DNA of 40,457 nt, taken from SAR324 cluster bacterium (GTDB lineage: Bacteria; SAR324; XYD2-FULL-50-16). Shown one piece after another: positions 24,701 to 32,705 of this stretch (the first letter of the stretch is position 1; each line of letters opens with the position of its first letter). The stretch covers positions 1-40,457 of the forward strand of contig JANQLH010000444.1 in assembly GCA_028280735.1 (NCBI GenBank), written 5' to 3'. The notes under the pieces were generated by a model that was given only the letters and a program-made list of their open reading frames with translations, had not been told where the DNA came from and made no database searches. The translations under genes were made by a program, and so were the position numbers.

Positions 24701-25250
24701 CTTTGCTGTCCTGAAAGACCATTTCGATCATGCTGTTGTTGAAACGATCCAGGGTTTCGAATCGATTTGATTTCGCATCCAGCCTGGCCAGTCCACTGGT
24801 GGTTCCAACCCATAGAGCACCATCGCCGGCCATAAAGATTTTCCTTATGGAATTATCCGGCAATCCGTCTTTAACGGTAAACATGGTGAACTGCCCATTG
24901 GCATATTTTGCCAACCCTTCGCCGTTAGTACCAATCCAAAGGTTGTCCTGTGCGTCACGATAAAGAATACGAGCGGATGTGCTTTCAAAGTCCCGGTGGG
25001 TATATTTTGAAAAAACCTTGAATTCCACCCCGTCAAAACGGATCAATCCTTCATAGGAGCCAATCCAGATAAAACCGTCCGCATCTTGAACGAGATCCAT
25101 TAAGTCATCTGAAGGCAAACCCTCGTTGGTGGTCCAGACCGTTTGCATGTATTGGGTCATGGAACGCTCCGGATTGAGTGCGTGGGATTCCGTTGACCCG
25201 AGCAAGATAGTTACTAATGTGAAACATATAAAAACTGTATTTTTGTTCAT
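21783..25250 (-). CDS. Propeller-type sensor histidine kinase (orphan)
   Basis: A 1155-residue membrane sensor from the ATG at 25250. A signal peptide (FICFTLVTILLGSTESHA) is followed by about twelve two-component regulator propeller repeats, residues 30-640, each with an LWIGT-type strand. Then come a Y_Y_Y domain (about 666-734), one membrane span (749-768), a short coiled coil, a PAS domain (795-905), HisKA with phosphorylated His939 (ADISHEIRTP) and HATPase_c with Asn boxes (NLLSNAIKF) and GTGLGLSIS. It should sense an extracellular, perhaps carbohydrate, ligand. Unlike many Bacteroidetes relatives it has no receiver or AraC domain, and no response regulator is nearby. A GTG at 25310 would add 20 residues but hide the signal peptide, so it was not chosen. 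Confidence 0.92.
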   Translation of the reverse strand: MNKNTVFICFTLVTILLGSTESHALNPERSMTQYMQTVWTTNEGLPSDDLMDLVQDADGFIWIGSYEGLIRFDGVEFKVFSKYTHRDFESTSARILYRDAQDNLWIGTNGEGLAKYANGQFTMFTVKDGLPDNSIRKIFMAGDGALWVGTTSGLARLDAKSNRFETLDRFNNSMIEMVFQDSKGTIWIGPGEGGIYQWQENQLSIPESFSGMSDYVLLSMIEDRNGTLWLGTKDHGLFTYKNGILERIDSSAGVSAKSINDMWLGRYGSLWIGTDSGLYRFYSDTFSLYNEAAGLNNNLITSLAEDTEGNLWITTARGGLAKLSDGKFLTYSTPEGMVHKKVNSVAEEDNGTLWIGTDSGLSIFRNGQFIRNKTTDYFSDVRIRQINLDKNGTIWLSTYSNLGVVELNNGRFKTYSTIQGLTSNRCRVSLKDSKGNLWIGTSKGLNKINSKGVTTFTRTTGLVNDYIMTIFEDSGGKLWIGTDGGGIAYLENERFTFLTADDGLAANIVFKIFEDSQKTLWITTNGGLSRYKNGTFFNFTVKHGLKSDSIFQAIEDDRNHLWMMANIGVFSTSLEDLNQYTDGKLSNLSTTLYDTSDGLRASTTPTSWGVKSKKGDLILPTMDGIAIIAPGDIPLNPNPPPIYLDRIQVDDHIIDTNQLNLLAPQNKRIVFKFTALSYVNPEKVVFQYMLKGFEDTWSEPSTVREASYTSLPPGDYAFRIRAANNDMVWSESGQYAAFTQQPFFYQTTWFYVLLVAGALIALTLTYYLRTRALRYRQLELERLLSERTKDLEIEKENYRGIVEDQTELICRFGSFYQLTFVNEAFCRYFYKQYSELTGTSLLSLIPVEEQSEIEAQIAALNSDRQSLTVEMPIHVSEETHWVQWTIRILLDSNKQLIEYQAVGRDITGRIEMEKQLIEAKEIAEEANQAKSDFIADISHEIRTPVHAILGYAKIGINKAEKLTSDLMKRYLTEIQTSGSRLVDLINDLLDLSKLQTGKMVYAFELNSLSQTVQDVIEEFRGLAEEKEITLEFNNTGLTDSLMMDKEKIRQVVTNLLSNAIKFSDSKSGIKISLSNQGKMFLVSITDSGVGIPGDELETIFEKFTQSSKTSSSKIRGTGLGLSISKQIITDHKGRIWAENNQHGGSTFLFELPVNY

Positions 25251-25501
25251 CTGACCGGTGATCACAGCAAATGGTTGGTTGATGTTGAATCGGGATTGGA
25301 AAAAAATCACCCGGGTTTAGACGGTATTTTTTGGCTCAATCCTAACACAAATCCGGAATGAAAATAAAGAAACACTTATTCGCAAGGGACTGATTGTTTG
25401 AGTAAATTGATTAGAGGCAACCTACCGGGTCCTGCTGACCGGCACCCTGGCGATGTCCGTTTAAATCTTGGGAACCTTCCCGCTTTGAAGGAACCAATCA
25501 T

Positions 25502-27013
25502 TTAGTTCCTAACTGAATTTTTTTTAAATGTAAAATTACGATTGAAAAGCAGCGGATTGTCGAAATGTTCCCGTCCCACCATTTTAATTGGGTGATTGCC
25601 ACGCTGTCTCATATACCCCACTTTTGGGATTCCCATTGAGAAAAAGATATAAGGTTCAATTCGATAAGAACCCTTCATTATCCCTTCGTTGTCAAACAGG
25701 TTGATTGTTTGGTTATGATCGGTCGGTAAGGCCTCCAGGTTTTTATACGGGATCAATTGGTAGGTTACCTTGTGTGCAGGTACAGTCGATGAAGAAATAT
25801 GCTCGACCTGGTGCCATCCGCTGTTTACACGAAACAGTAAAGGTGAGTTGGTATCAAAATCAGGAAGCCATTTTGGTACCAAGGGATCTAATTCAAAATC
25901 CGGCTTCTTGACTGACTCAACAAATTCCGCATTTGGAACAAAAAAATGATAACACCCGCAATTGTTCATGATATCAAGCATAATCGGATTCCCGGTCCGG
26001 TCTAAGGAATAGCGAATAGTCAAACCGTCAAATGTTCCTTCTTCAAACCACGGTGCCAGTTTTCCTTCACGTTCTGTGTACCAAAATGAATAATTGATCT
26101 GAATAACGGGTTGATCACGGATCAATCCGTAAGACAGGTAATAATAAACGGATGCGGATTCCGTGTTTATCAGCGCTTGGCTTCCCTTCCATTCAAATGT
26201 ACCGATCCTGTCATAATCGCCGGCTGTGTCCTGCAGTATCACCGGAGCGAAGGCCCGGGCGATGAGTGTGACATCCTGATCTGAAAGCATGGGAAGTCCA
26301 AATGAATCAACATCAGCCGTTTCCAGGATATTGGAGACGTTGACATGATTATTGGGAAGTGCCGAATTATAGCTGATCAATTCACCCTGGTTTTCAAAGG
26401 CATCCAATGGGCGTTGATGCCAATCCCTGATTTTATCGAACGCACGATCGGAAAAGTAAACCACGGGTAAGTATGCAAGGGGGTATAGTCCGAAGGTTCT
26501 CATGGCAGTGGAATAATCATCGGCCACTGACACGGACTCTATAAGCGCATCTACATAGTATTGCTGTTGTTTATCGTGTTCATACAGGATTTCGGAATAT
26601 CGCCTGTAAAAGTCATGTACGGTACGATGAACAGGTGGTCCGGGTAGCTTGGTGTTTTCCAGAAGCCGCTTAATTTCCTCTGAAGACAGTGCGTTAATTT
26701 CGGAGCTGCGAACCTCAAAGTCCCTTTCCCGCAAGTATTCAACCCAGTTAGTGCGCCTGGGTTCTGATGTCAGATGGTTTTTTAGCTCGGCAAGAAATCG
26801 ATCCGTTTTTAAATAGGGGAACCCGGGCACTTTTTCAAAAGCGACATTTTCTTTGGAACCGGATTTCACGATTTTATCCAGTTCATTGAAAAAAGCGAGG
26901 GCCTGCTCCGGTCGATCTGCATTATTCAGGTAAACCTGCCTGATCGAGGGGGAACAGCCTTGAATAGCGACTAGTGTAGCCACTAAGACAATTGCAAAGC
27001 GTAATGAGGACAT
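25502..27013 (-). CDS. Unknown lipoprotein
   Basis: A 503-residue protein with a lipoprotein signal: hydrophobic run FAIVLVATLVAIQG and acceptor Cys20, followed by Ser-Pro-Ser. With no Asp at +2 it is probably sorted to the outer membrane. The mature part is soluble and mixed in structure; aromatic segments stand out (ASVYYYLSYGLIRD, INYSFWYTEREGK, MNNCGCYHFFVPNAE). Cys pairs in NNCGCY could form a disulfide or bind metal. I recognise no family. It is alone between the sensor kinase (upstream gap 251 bp to its start) and a MITE-like element, and is probably its own transcript. Confidence 0.78.
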   Translation of the reverse strand: MSSLRFAIVLVATLVAIQGCSPSIRQVYLNNADRPEQALAFFNELDKIVKSGSKENVAFEKVPGFPYLKTDRFLAELKNHLTSEPRRTNWVEYLRERDFEVRSSEINALSSEEIKRLLENTKLPGPPVHRTVHDFYRRYSEILYEHDKQQQYYVDALIESVSVADDYSTAMRTFGLYPLAYLPVVYFSDRAFDKIRDWHQRPLDAFENQGELISYNSALPNNHVNVSNILETADVDSFGLPMLSDQDVTLIARAFAPVILQDTAGDYDRIGTFEWKGSQALINTESASVYYYLSYGLIRDQPVIQINYSFWYTEREGKLAPWFEEGTFDGLTIRYSLDRTGNPIMLDIMNNCGCYHFFVPNAEFVESVKKPDFELDPLVPKWLPDFDTNSPLLFRVNSGWHQVEHISSSTVPAHKVTYQLIPYKNLEALPTDHNQTINLFDNEGIMKGSYRIEPYIFFSMGIPKVGYMRQRGNHPIKMVGREHFDNPLLFNRNFTFKKNSVRN

Positions 27014-27314
27014 GATTCATTTTTCCCGATCGGTTTGGAATATTGAATTTAATAATAATATTCAGGATAAACGGTTTGAGTTTTAATTGCTAACAGACTC
27101 ATCTTTCAATAGAACGGACCCTAGTGTCGTGTCAACGGAAGACTGACGCTTCGAATCCGCTGAAAGCAGGTTCTTGTTGTGAGCCTTGTTATTCAGCGTA
27201 ACAAAGGTCATGTCTCCTGATTTCAGCGCAATGCAACTTTATTTGTCGAACGGACACTAATATGCCTGCCGTTTTCAAAAGGCAAGGGGTATTCCGCTTC
27301 TGTTTACGGGGCGT
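27014..27314. other. Intergenic region occupied mostly by a MITE-like element
   Basis: Of these 301 bp, 27122-27259 form the palindromic element described separately. The left 108 bp must contain the promoter of the lipoprotein gene. The right 55 bp include a weak GCCT/AGGC hairpin after the DeoR stop. No gene is supported. Confidence 0.5.
27122..27259. mobile_element. MITE-like palindromic element with TAGTGTC ends
   Basis: Ends TAGTGTCGTGTCAACGG (27122 on) and the inverted GACACTA (27253-27259, preceded by TTTGTCGAACG) match at about 11 of 14 positions. Inside are nested inverted pairs: CGCTGAAAGCAGG (27158-27170) against CCTGATTTCAGCG (27216-27228), 12 of 13, and CCTTGTT (27184-27190) against AACAAAGG (27200-27207). 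It has no coding capacity. The terminal TA on each side could be the target duplication of an IS630/mariner-type transposon, in which case the element proper is 27124-27257. No transposase is in the window. Confidence 0.55.
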
Positions 27315-28133
27315 TTACTCTTGGGGGGAATCTGTAAACTCTCTCTTTTCTCTGTCTTCAGCCAGATAGAGAGAGACTCCGGCATCAGCAATAGCCTGAC
27401 TGTATTCTTTTGGGGGTTTGGAATCGGTGAAAATGGCATCGATATCACTCAACTCTCCCAATCGAACCATGGCGTTTCTTCCAAATTTCGAACTGTCCGT
27501 GATTAGAAATATTCGACGGGAATTGGCAATAATCGTTTTGGCGACCCTGACTTCATGGTAGTCAAAATCCAGTAGGGAGCCATCGGAGTCGATACCACTT
27601 ACACCAATAATACCGATGTCAACCTTGAACTGTTTGATGAACTCAACCGTTGCTTCGCCAGTGATTCCAAAGTCTTTGCTCCTTACCATTCCTCCGGCAA
27701 TGATCACTTCAAAATTCTCGTTGATGCCTAATATCGAGGCTACGTTCAGGTTATTGGTAATGACTTTGAGACCTTTGCGCTTTTTTGCCAACGCTCTTGC
27801 CACTTCCTCCGTGGTTGTTCCGATATTGATGAATACCGAAGCGTCATCCGGGATGAAATCGGCGGTAAATTCGGCAATGCGAACTTTTTCCTCAAAATAA
27901 AGGGATTTTCTGGTTTGATAGGCTATGTTTCGAACGCTCGATGATACGCTGGCACCACCATGGAAGCGTTTTAACAAGCCTTGCGCACTTAGTTTATTGA
28001 TGTCCCTGCGAATGGTTTGCGGGGTGACTTCGAATTTAACGGCCAGTTCCTCAATGGAAACAAACCCACTTTCGGAAACCAGTTCAATGATACGTTGATG
28101 TCGAGCGGGCATTAGATCTTCGGATTCGGTCAT
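27315..28133 (-). CDS. DeoR/GlpR-family transcriptional repressor
   Basis: A 272-residue repressor. The N-terminal winged helix-turn-helix is complete (VSIEELAVKFEVTPQTIRRD, residues 25-44, then LLKRFHGGA). The sensor domain has the DeoR ISOCOT phosphosugar pattern: INIGTTTEEVA, VITNNLNVASIL, VIIAGGMVR, ITGEATVEFIKQFKVDIGIIG and FLITDSSKFGR. It resembles GlpR, which answers to glycerol 3-phosphate, but the effector cannot be fixed. Met8 is an alternative start. It faces away from the Kef-type antiporter gene; an inverted repeat in the shared region is a likely operator. No sugar catabolic genes are adjacent. Confidence 0.88.
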   Translation of the reverse strand: MTESEDLMPARHQRIIELVSESGFVSIEELAVKFEVTPQTIRRDINKLSAQGLLKRFHGGASVSSSVRNIAYQTRKSLYFEEKVRIAEFTADFIPDDASVFINIGTTTEEVARALAKKRKGLKVITNNLNVASILGINENFEVIIAGGMVRSKDFGITGEATVEFIKQFKVDIGIIGVSGIDSDGSLLDFDYHEVRVAKTIIANSRRIFLITDSSKFGRNAMVRLGELSDIDAIFTDSKPPKEYSQAIADAGVSLYLAEDREKREFTDSPQE

Positions 28134-28250
28134 GATTTTATAGTCGGTTGCTATCGGTAATAAGGTTGTGGTTAAACTTGGAGCGCTTCTGTTGAACCTT
28201 TTAGCACTGTCTTACCAGTCATTCAAGATCAAAAACGCACATTTTTTTTC

Positions 28251-28291
28251 GGGAATGAAACGTTTTCGATCGCAGAAGCGTTTTCATTACC
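28251..28291. promoter_or_regulatory. Putative DeoR-type operator
   Basis: GGGAATGAAACGTTTTC (28251-28267) and GAAGCGTTTTCATTACC (28275-28291) are inverted copies of a CGTTTTCATT-like half-site with few mismatches. DeoR-family sites are often repeats of TTTCGTTT- or GTTTTCATT-like words, so this may be the autoregulatory site of the adjacent repressor. It lies 118 bp upstream of that gene's start. Confidence 0.5.
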
Positions 28292-28388
28292 AAAAAAGGC
28301 TTTCCGGGATACTCGGAACCTCATTTGCTGAAATCAACCCGAGAGCTCCAAATCGCAAACAACCGGGAAAGAGATTCATAATGAAGGT

Positions 28389-28417
28389 TTGCAGAACTGG
28401 GCGGACTGATTTAAAAT
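28389..28417 (+). promoter_or_regulatory. Likely sigma-70 promoter of the antiporter gene
   Basis: TTGCAG (28389-28394), a 17-base spacer and TAAAAT (28412-28417), 77 bases before the start codon. Confidence 0.5.
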
Positions 28418-28493
28418 AGAGTAGAATGGATTGAAATTATTGATGATTACATTTTTGCAGGTCTTTTTTACTACTTAATCAAAGGGCGTATCA

Positions 28494-30452
28494 ATGGGAA
28501 TCGCTGGAGATATTATTGTAATTGTTGTGGCCGGTCTTATTGGGGCCGTAGTTGCCGAAAAACTGAAGCAACCTCTTGTTGTAGGGTATCTGTTGGCAGG
28601 TATGTTGCTCAGTCCCTTGTCTGGTCTACTGGGAGTATCCGACGTTCACGAGATAGAAAAACTGGCTGAAATAGGTGTGGCCCTCCTGCTGTTTGCCCTG
28701 GGCCTGGAGTTTTCTTTCGGAGAATTAAAGCCTGTTTGGAAAATTGCCCTAATTGGAACACCTATTCAGATTATGTTGACGATGATTTATGGCTACGGTA
28801 TCGGATTTTGGCTTGATTGGGGTGTTGTTTCTTCATTATGGTTTGGAGCCTTGATCTCTTTTTCCAGTACCATGGTGATCTTGAAAACGCTGATGAATCA
28901 AGGCTGGATGGGAACTCTTTCCAGTCGTGTCATGATTGGGATGCTAATAGTGCAAGACCTGGCCATTGTTCCTTTTTTAATCATCATGCCACAACTTCAG
29001 GATCCGGCAGCCGGGTTACCGGTTTTAGGTATGGCGGCAGTTAAATCTGTCGTGTTTTTGGGAACCATGATTTTTCTTGGCGCAAAACTGTTGCCAAAGC
29101 TGCTGGGATACATAGCCCAGAGAGAATCCCGGGAGTTGTTTCTGATGACAATCACAGCCATTGGATTGGGGATTGGATATATAACCTACCTGGTTGGGCT
29201 GTCATTTGCTTTTGGGGCTTTTGTCGCCGGAATGGTCATCAGTGAATCGGAATACAGCCACAAAGCACTTAGCGACATTGTTTCGTTAAGGGATGTCTTT
29301 GGATTACTGTTTTTTACTTCCGTCGGCATGCTCTTGGACACGGATTTTGTGGTTGCAAACTGGGTCCAGATTTTGGTGGTCCTGGTGATTGTAGGAATTG
29401 GCAAGGGATTGATTTTCGCAATTTTGACCGGTGTTTTCGGATACGGCAACATTGTGCCGCTTGCCGTGGGGCTTGGGTTGTTCCAGGTTGGGGAATTCTC
29501 TTTTGTGCTGGCTCAACTGGGAATGCAGACCAATTCTATCAATCCGGAAGTTTATTCGTTTGTCCTTTCCATTGCGATAATCAGCATGGTGTTGACGCCA
29601 CCTGTTTCGGCGCTTGCAGCTCCATTATACACCATCAAAAAAAGACTGTTGCGACATGACTCACTGCAAACCGTCAATATTCCGGCAACCGGATTGAAGG
29701 ACCATGTCGTGATTGCAGGTGGGGGAAGAGTCGGTCAACAAGTCGCACGAATGCTGACCTTACTGGAGGTTAACTTCGTGATTGTAGAGTTCACCTATCG
29801 ACGTTTTGAACAGTGCAAGCAGGCAGGATTTCCGGTTGTTTTTGGAGATATCTGCGGGGAAATTGTGTTTGAAGAAGTGTCTTTGGAGTCAGCGAACCTG
29901 TTGTTGTTATCTATCCCTTTCATATCCGTCACCAACCCGGCAATAACCAAGGTGAAACAGTTAAATCCAAAGCTGGATATCGTAGCCATCGCTGAAGGAC
30001 CGGATCAAATGAAAATCCTTTATGAGAAAGGAGCTTTCATGGTGATCATGCCTGAGCTGGAAGCCGGACTGGAGGTTGCTCGACAGACTCTGCTTCATCA
30101 GGAGATTCCGGCCACGGTTATTCAGAGTTATTGCGACAAGGAAAGGCTGCGACATTACGAGGCCTTTCATGAAAACCAAAAAGACAACACGACTATAACC
30201 CAGTTGCGTAGTGCCAAGAATTTGATTGAAATCACCTGGGTGCATCTGGATCAAGATAGCAAGCTGATTGGTCGAACGTTGAAAGATCTCGATATCAGAA
30301 AACAGTTTGGAGCTTCCATAGTTGGAGTGGTTCGTCACGGCAGGTTTTTCCCCAATCCAAACGCTGATTATCAAATTGAGGTGGATGATCTTCTGGCTGT
30401 GATGGGAAATGCTGATGAACGTACAGCGTTTCAAGAGATGGCGGCAGCCTGA
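28494..30452 (+). CDS. Kef/YbaL-type cation:proton antiporter with RCK domains
   Basis: A 652-residue CPA2-family transporter. Residues 1-385 form about twelve membrane helices with family motifs ([57 protein letters not shown]). Residues about 400-530 are a TrkA-N/RCK nucleotide domain: [18 protein letters not shown], acid end VEF at the second strand, [10 protein letters not shown] TrkA-C domain closes it (about 560-645; [25 protein letters not shown]). It should move K+ or Na+ against protons under nucleotide control. AAAGGG precedes the ATG. There is no KefF/KefG-like subunit nearby. It is convergent with the PAS sensor, stop codons 7 bp apart. Confidence 0.92.
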   Translation: MGIAGDIIVIVVAGLIGAVVAEKLKQPLVVGYLLAGMLLSPLSGLLGVSDVHEIEKLAEIGVALLLFALGLEFSFGELKPVWKIALIGTPIQIMLTMIYGYGIGFWLDWGVVSSLWFGALISFSSTMVILKTLMNQGWMGTLSSRVMIGMLIVQDLAIVPFLIIMPQLQDPAAGLPVLGMAAVKSVVFLGTMIFLGAKLLPKLLGYIAQRESRELFLMTITAIGLGIGYITYLVGLSFAFGAFVAGMVISESEYSHKALSDIVSLRDVFGLLFFTSVGMLLDTDFVVANWVQILVVLVIVGIGKGLIFAILTGVFGYGNIVPLAVGLGLFQVGEFSFVLAQLGMQTNSINPEVYSFVLSIAIISMVLTPPVSALAAPLYTIKKRLLRHDSLQTVNIPATGLKDHVVIAGGGRVGQQVARMLTLLEVNFVIVEFTYRRFEQCKQAGFPVVFGDICGEIVFEEVSLESANLLLLSIPFISVTNPAITKVKQLNPKLDIVAIAEGPDQMKILYEKGAFMVIMPELEAGLEVARQTLLHQEIPATVIQSYCDKERLRHYEAFHENQKDNTTITQLRSAKNLIEITWVHLDQDSKLIGRTLKDLDIRKQFGASIVGVVRHGRFFPNPNADYQIEVDDLLAVMGNADERTAFQEMAAA

Positions 30453-30459
30453 CTGTTTG

Positions 30460-32442
30460 CTATTCCTTTTTGTTGCCTTTGTACCAAGGTTCCTGTCCAT
30501 AAAGATCGGAGGCGCAATCCGGACAGATTCCATGACTGAACAAAGCATCAGAGTGTTTTTCAATATAAGATTCGATTTGGTTCCAATATCCGCCATCGTC
30601 CCTTATTTTCTTGCAATTAGCGCAAATAGGCAGCATTCCTTTCAAGGATTTGATATTGTCCAGCGCATCGAGTAACTGACTAATTAAGTGCTTTTGTTCC
30701 TTTTCGGCTTTTTTTCGCTGGGTTATATCACGACCTAATCCCTGGATGGCAACCGGTGATCCGTTTTCAAAAATGAGAGAGCCGGTTGTTTCGATCCATG
30801 CAATTGAATTGTCCTTTCTGGTCAGCATATATTCTTTCAAATCTTTTTGAGATCCGGTTTCCACAATTTCGTTAGCCTGCTCCAAAACCTCCTGGTAGTG
30901 CTGGTCGCTCATAAAGTCACCAAAATTCTGCTTGGCCAGATCTTCCTTATCAATCTGAAATATCCTTAAAGCGGCGGGGTTGGCATCGATGATATTGCCC
31001 TCAACGTCATATATGACAATTGGATCCAAAGACCGTTCGAACAATGCGGAATACCTTTCTTCTGTTTCCCTGAGCTTTTTTTCTGCCTTTTTTCTCTCGG
31101 AGATGTCCATGGAAACGCACATCAGGTAAGATTTTTTTCCCAGGTTTATCTTGACTCCCGAGATCAGCCCGCTTTTTAAATCTCCGCTTTTGCTTCTTAA
31201 AATAAATTCGGTATTGTGTGAAGCCGCCCCTTTTCGAACTTTGTCAACCATTTCTCTTCGTAATTCCGGCTTTATCCACAGGTTAAGCTCTTCTGCGGTT
31301 TTCCCGAGAATCTCTTCCCGGGAATATCCGGTCAATGACGTCACAGAGTCGTTGATATCCACATAACGATCAGTTTCCAGCGAGGAGATGGTAATCGGTA
31401 CCGGGCTGTTTTTAAAAACGGTCGTGAAGGTTTTTTCAGATTCCAGTAATGCTTTGCTTACCCTCTCCCTTTTTTTAACTTCCCGGTTTAACTTACGATT
31501 CCATATCAAAATGATAATGATTGGCAGCAATAAGGCGGATGCCACCAAAGTCACCCATTTTAAAACATCGCTTTGCCGGATTCCATGCTCATAACGGACA
31601 GACAACCACTTGTTACGAATGTTCGCATGCTGGTTTGGGGAAACCAGGTTGAGCGATTTGTTGATTATGGATATGAGAATCGGCCAGTCTTTACGTCCTG
31701 CGAAAAATAAATCGTAATTACCGTATGCAGTAGGGGCTGCAATTTTCAGATTGCTCAATCCGTGTTTTTGGATTTGATAGCTGGCGGAAGCAAGGTTGTC
31801 TATGTAAACGTCTGCATCTCCGTAGGCTACAGCTTCCAGACCTTTTAGAGGGCTTGATACCGGGATATTTTCGAAAGCTGTGAGGTCATTAGCCAACCAC
31901 TCACAGGTGACATTTCGTTTAATACAGGCAATTTTCTTCCCGAACAGATCATTCAGCCCCCCGATAAACGGAGCGTCCTGGCGACTAATGATCACCAATG
32001 GGAACGATAGGTAGGCTTTGGAAAAGTTCAGGAAGGTTTCTCGTTCGGTGGTTTTAGCAGCCAAGGCTACCAGGTCGACCTGCTTGTTTTTTACACGATC
32101 CAGCACTTGTGGCCATGGCAGATTACGCTGGAATTCCAGTTTGAATCCCAATGATGCTAAAATGAGATAGGTGTAATCGACAGCAATTCCCAGTTCACGA
32201 TCACTCTCATCATGAAAGTAAAACGGCGGAAAAGCCTTTGGCCCGGCAATGCGAATGGTGGGATGTCCCGCAATCCATTTTTTTTCCTCTTCTGTCAAGG
32301 CTGCTGCCACAGTATCGATGAACTCGTTGGAAGCTCCATTCATACCTCGATCAGCAAGAACGATCGGGGGATTATGGAACAACAGAACGACAAACACAGC
32401 CACTGTGAAAAACCGTCTCTGGACTCTACCGCGAGATTCCAT
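30460..32442 (-). CDS. Periplasmic-sensing PAS protein with a C-terminal cysteine motif and no kinase
   Basis: About 660 residues from the ATG at 32442, which starts a signal anchor (RRFFTVAVFVVLLFHNPPIVLA). Residues 60-285 are an SBP_bac_3 domain (IRIAGPKAFPPFYFHDES; QVDLVALAAKTTERE). A membrane span follows (293-314), then two PAS domains (about 335-450 and 455-580), each ending in an S-box DITQRKKAEK-like segment, and a short coiled coil. The last 60 residues carry Cys607-x2-Cys610 (LPICANCKKIRDDGGYW) and Cys640-x2-Cys643 (SHGICPDCASDLY), a likely metal site. No HisKA, GGDEF or EAL domain is present. It presumably signals through this tail. The longer open frame to 32556 is not needed. Confidence 0.88.
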   Translation of the reverse strand: MESRGRVQRRFFTVAVFVVLLFHNPPIVLADRGMNGASNEFIDTVAAALTEEEKKWIAGHPTIRIAGPKAFPPFYFHDESDRELGIAVDYTYLILASLGFKLEFQRNLPWPQVLDRVKNKQVDLVALAAKTTERETFLNFSKAYLSFPLVIISRQDAPFIGGLNDLFGKKIACIKRNVTCEWLANDLTAFENIPVSSPLKGLEAVAYGDADVYIDNLASASYQIQKHGLSNLKIAAPTAYGNYDLFFAGRKDWPILISIINKSLNLVSPNQHANIRNKWLSVRYEHGIRQSDVLKWVTLVASALLLPIIIILIWNRKLNREVKKRERVSKALLESEKTFTTVFKNSPVPITISSLETDRYVDINDSVTSLTGYSREEILGKTAEELNLWIKPELRREMVDKVRKGAASHNTEFILRSKSGDLKSGLISGVKINLGKKSYLMCVSMDISERKKAEKKLRETEERYSALFERSLDPIVIYDVEGNIIDANPAALRIFQIDKEDLAKQNFGDFMSDQHYQEVLEQANEIVETGSQKDLKEYMLTRKDNSIAWIETTGSLIFENGSPVAIQGLGRDITQRKKAEKEQKHLISQLLDALDNIKSLKGMLPICANCKKIRDDGGYWNQIESYIEKHSDALFSHGICPDCASDLYGQEPWYKGNKKE

Positions 32443-32652
32443 AACGTATAGCCGGATGTTGAAAGCAAAGGAAATCTTGAATGGGTTCACAAACCGAATA
32501 GATGATATGTTTTTTGACCTTTCCGAGCTGACAAATGCAGCCCGAATCCCCGACAAACCGAAATTGAGTCCATTATACAGAATTTTTCAACAGTACTGCA
32601 ATGAATTATTCGTTGAAGAGAAGAGTGTCTCTTGGGAAGGTTGGTGATTTTT

Positions 32653-32689
32653 AGGGTGATTTTGTTCTGTGTCGGTCCAAAAACACCCT
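32653..32689. repeat. Inverted repeat after the propeller lipoprotein gene
   Basis: AGGGTGATTTT (32653-32663) and AAAAACACCCT (32679-32689) match in 10 of 11 positions around a 15-base loop, 16 bp downstream of the lipoprotein stop. It may end that transcript, but no T-run follows on the minus strand. Confidence 0.4.
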
Positions 32690-32705
32690 TTGCGAGCGCG
32701 AGAAA

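Larger units (their letters stand above)
28134..28493. other. Divergent promoter region between deoR-like and antiporter genes
   Basis: This 360-bp gap has no supported gene. It contains the inverted repeat at 28251-28291, a second weak inverted pair CTTTCCGGG (about 28302) / CCGGGAAAG (about 28366), and the plus-strand promoter at 28389-28417. Confidence 0.55.

Noticed and set aside
25471-25500. GGTTCCTTC/GAAGGTTCC hairpin after the 503-residue lipoprotein gene
   Set aside because: Two central mismatches in nine positions and no T-run; too weak to call a terminator.
30460-32442. Calling the PAS sensor a histidine kinase
   Set aside because: No H-box, N-box or G-box sequence is present after the second PAS domain.
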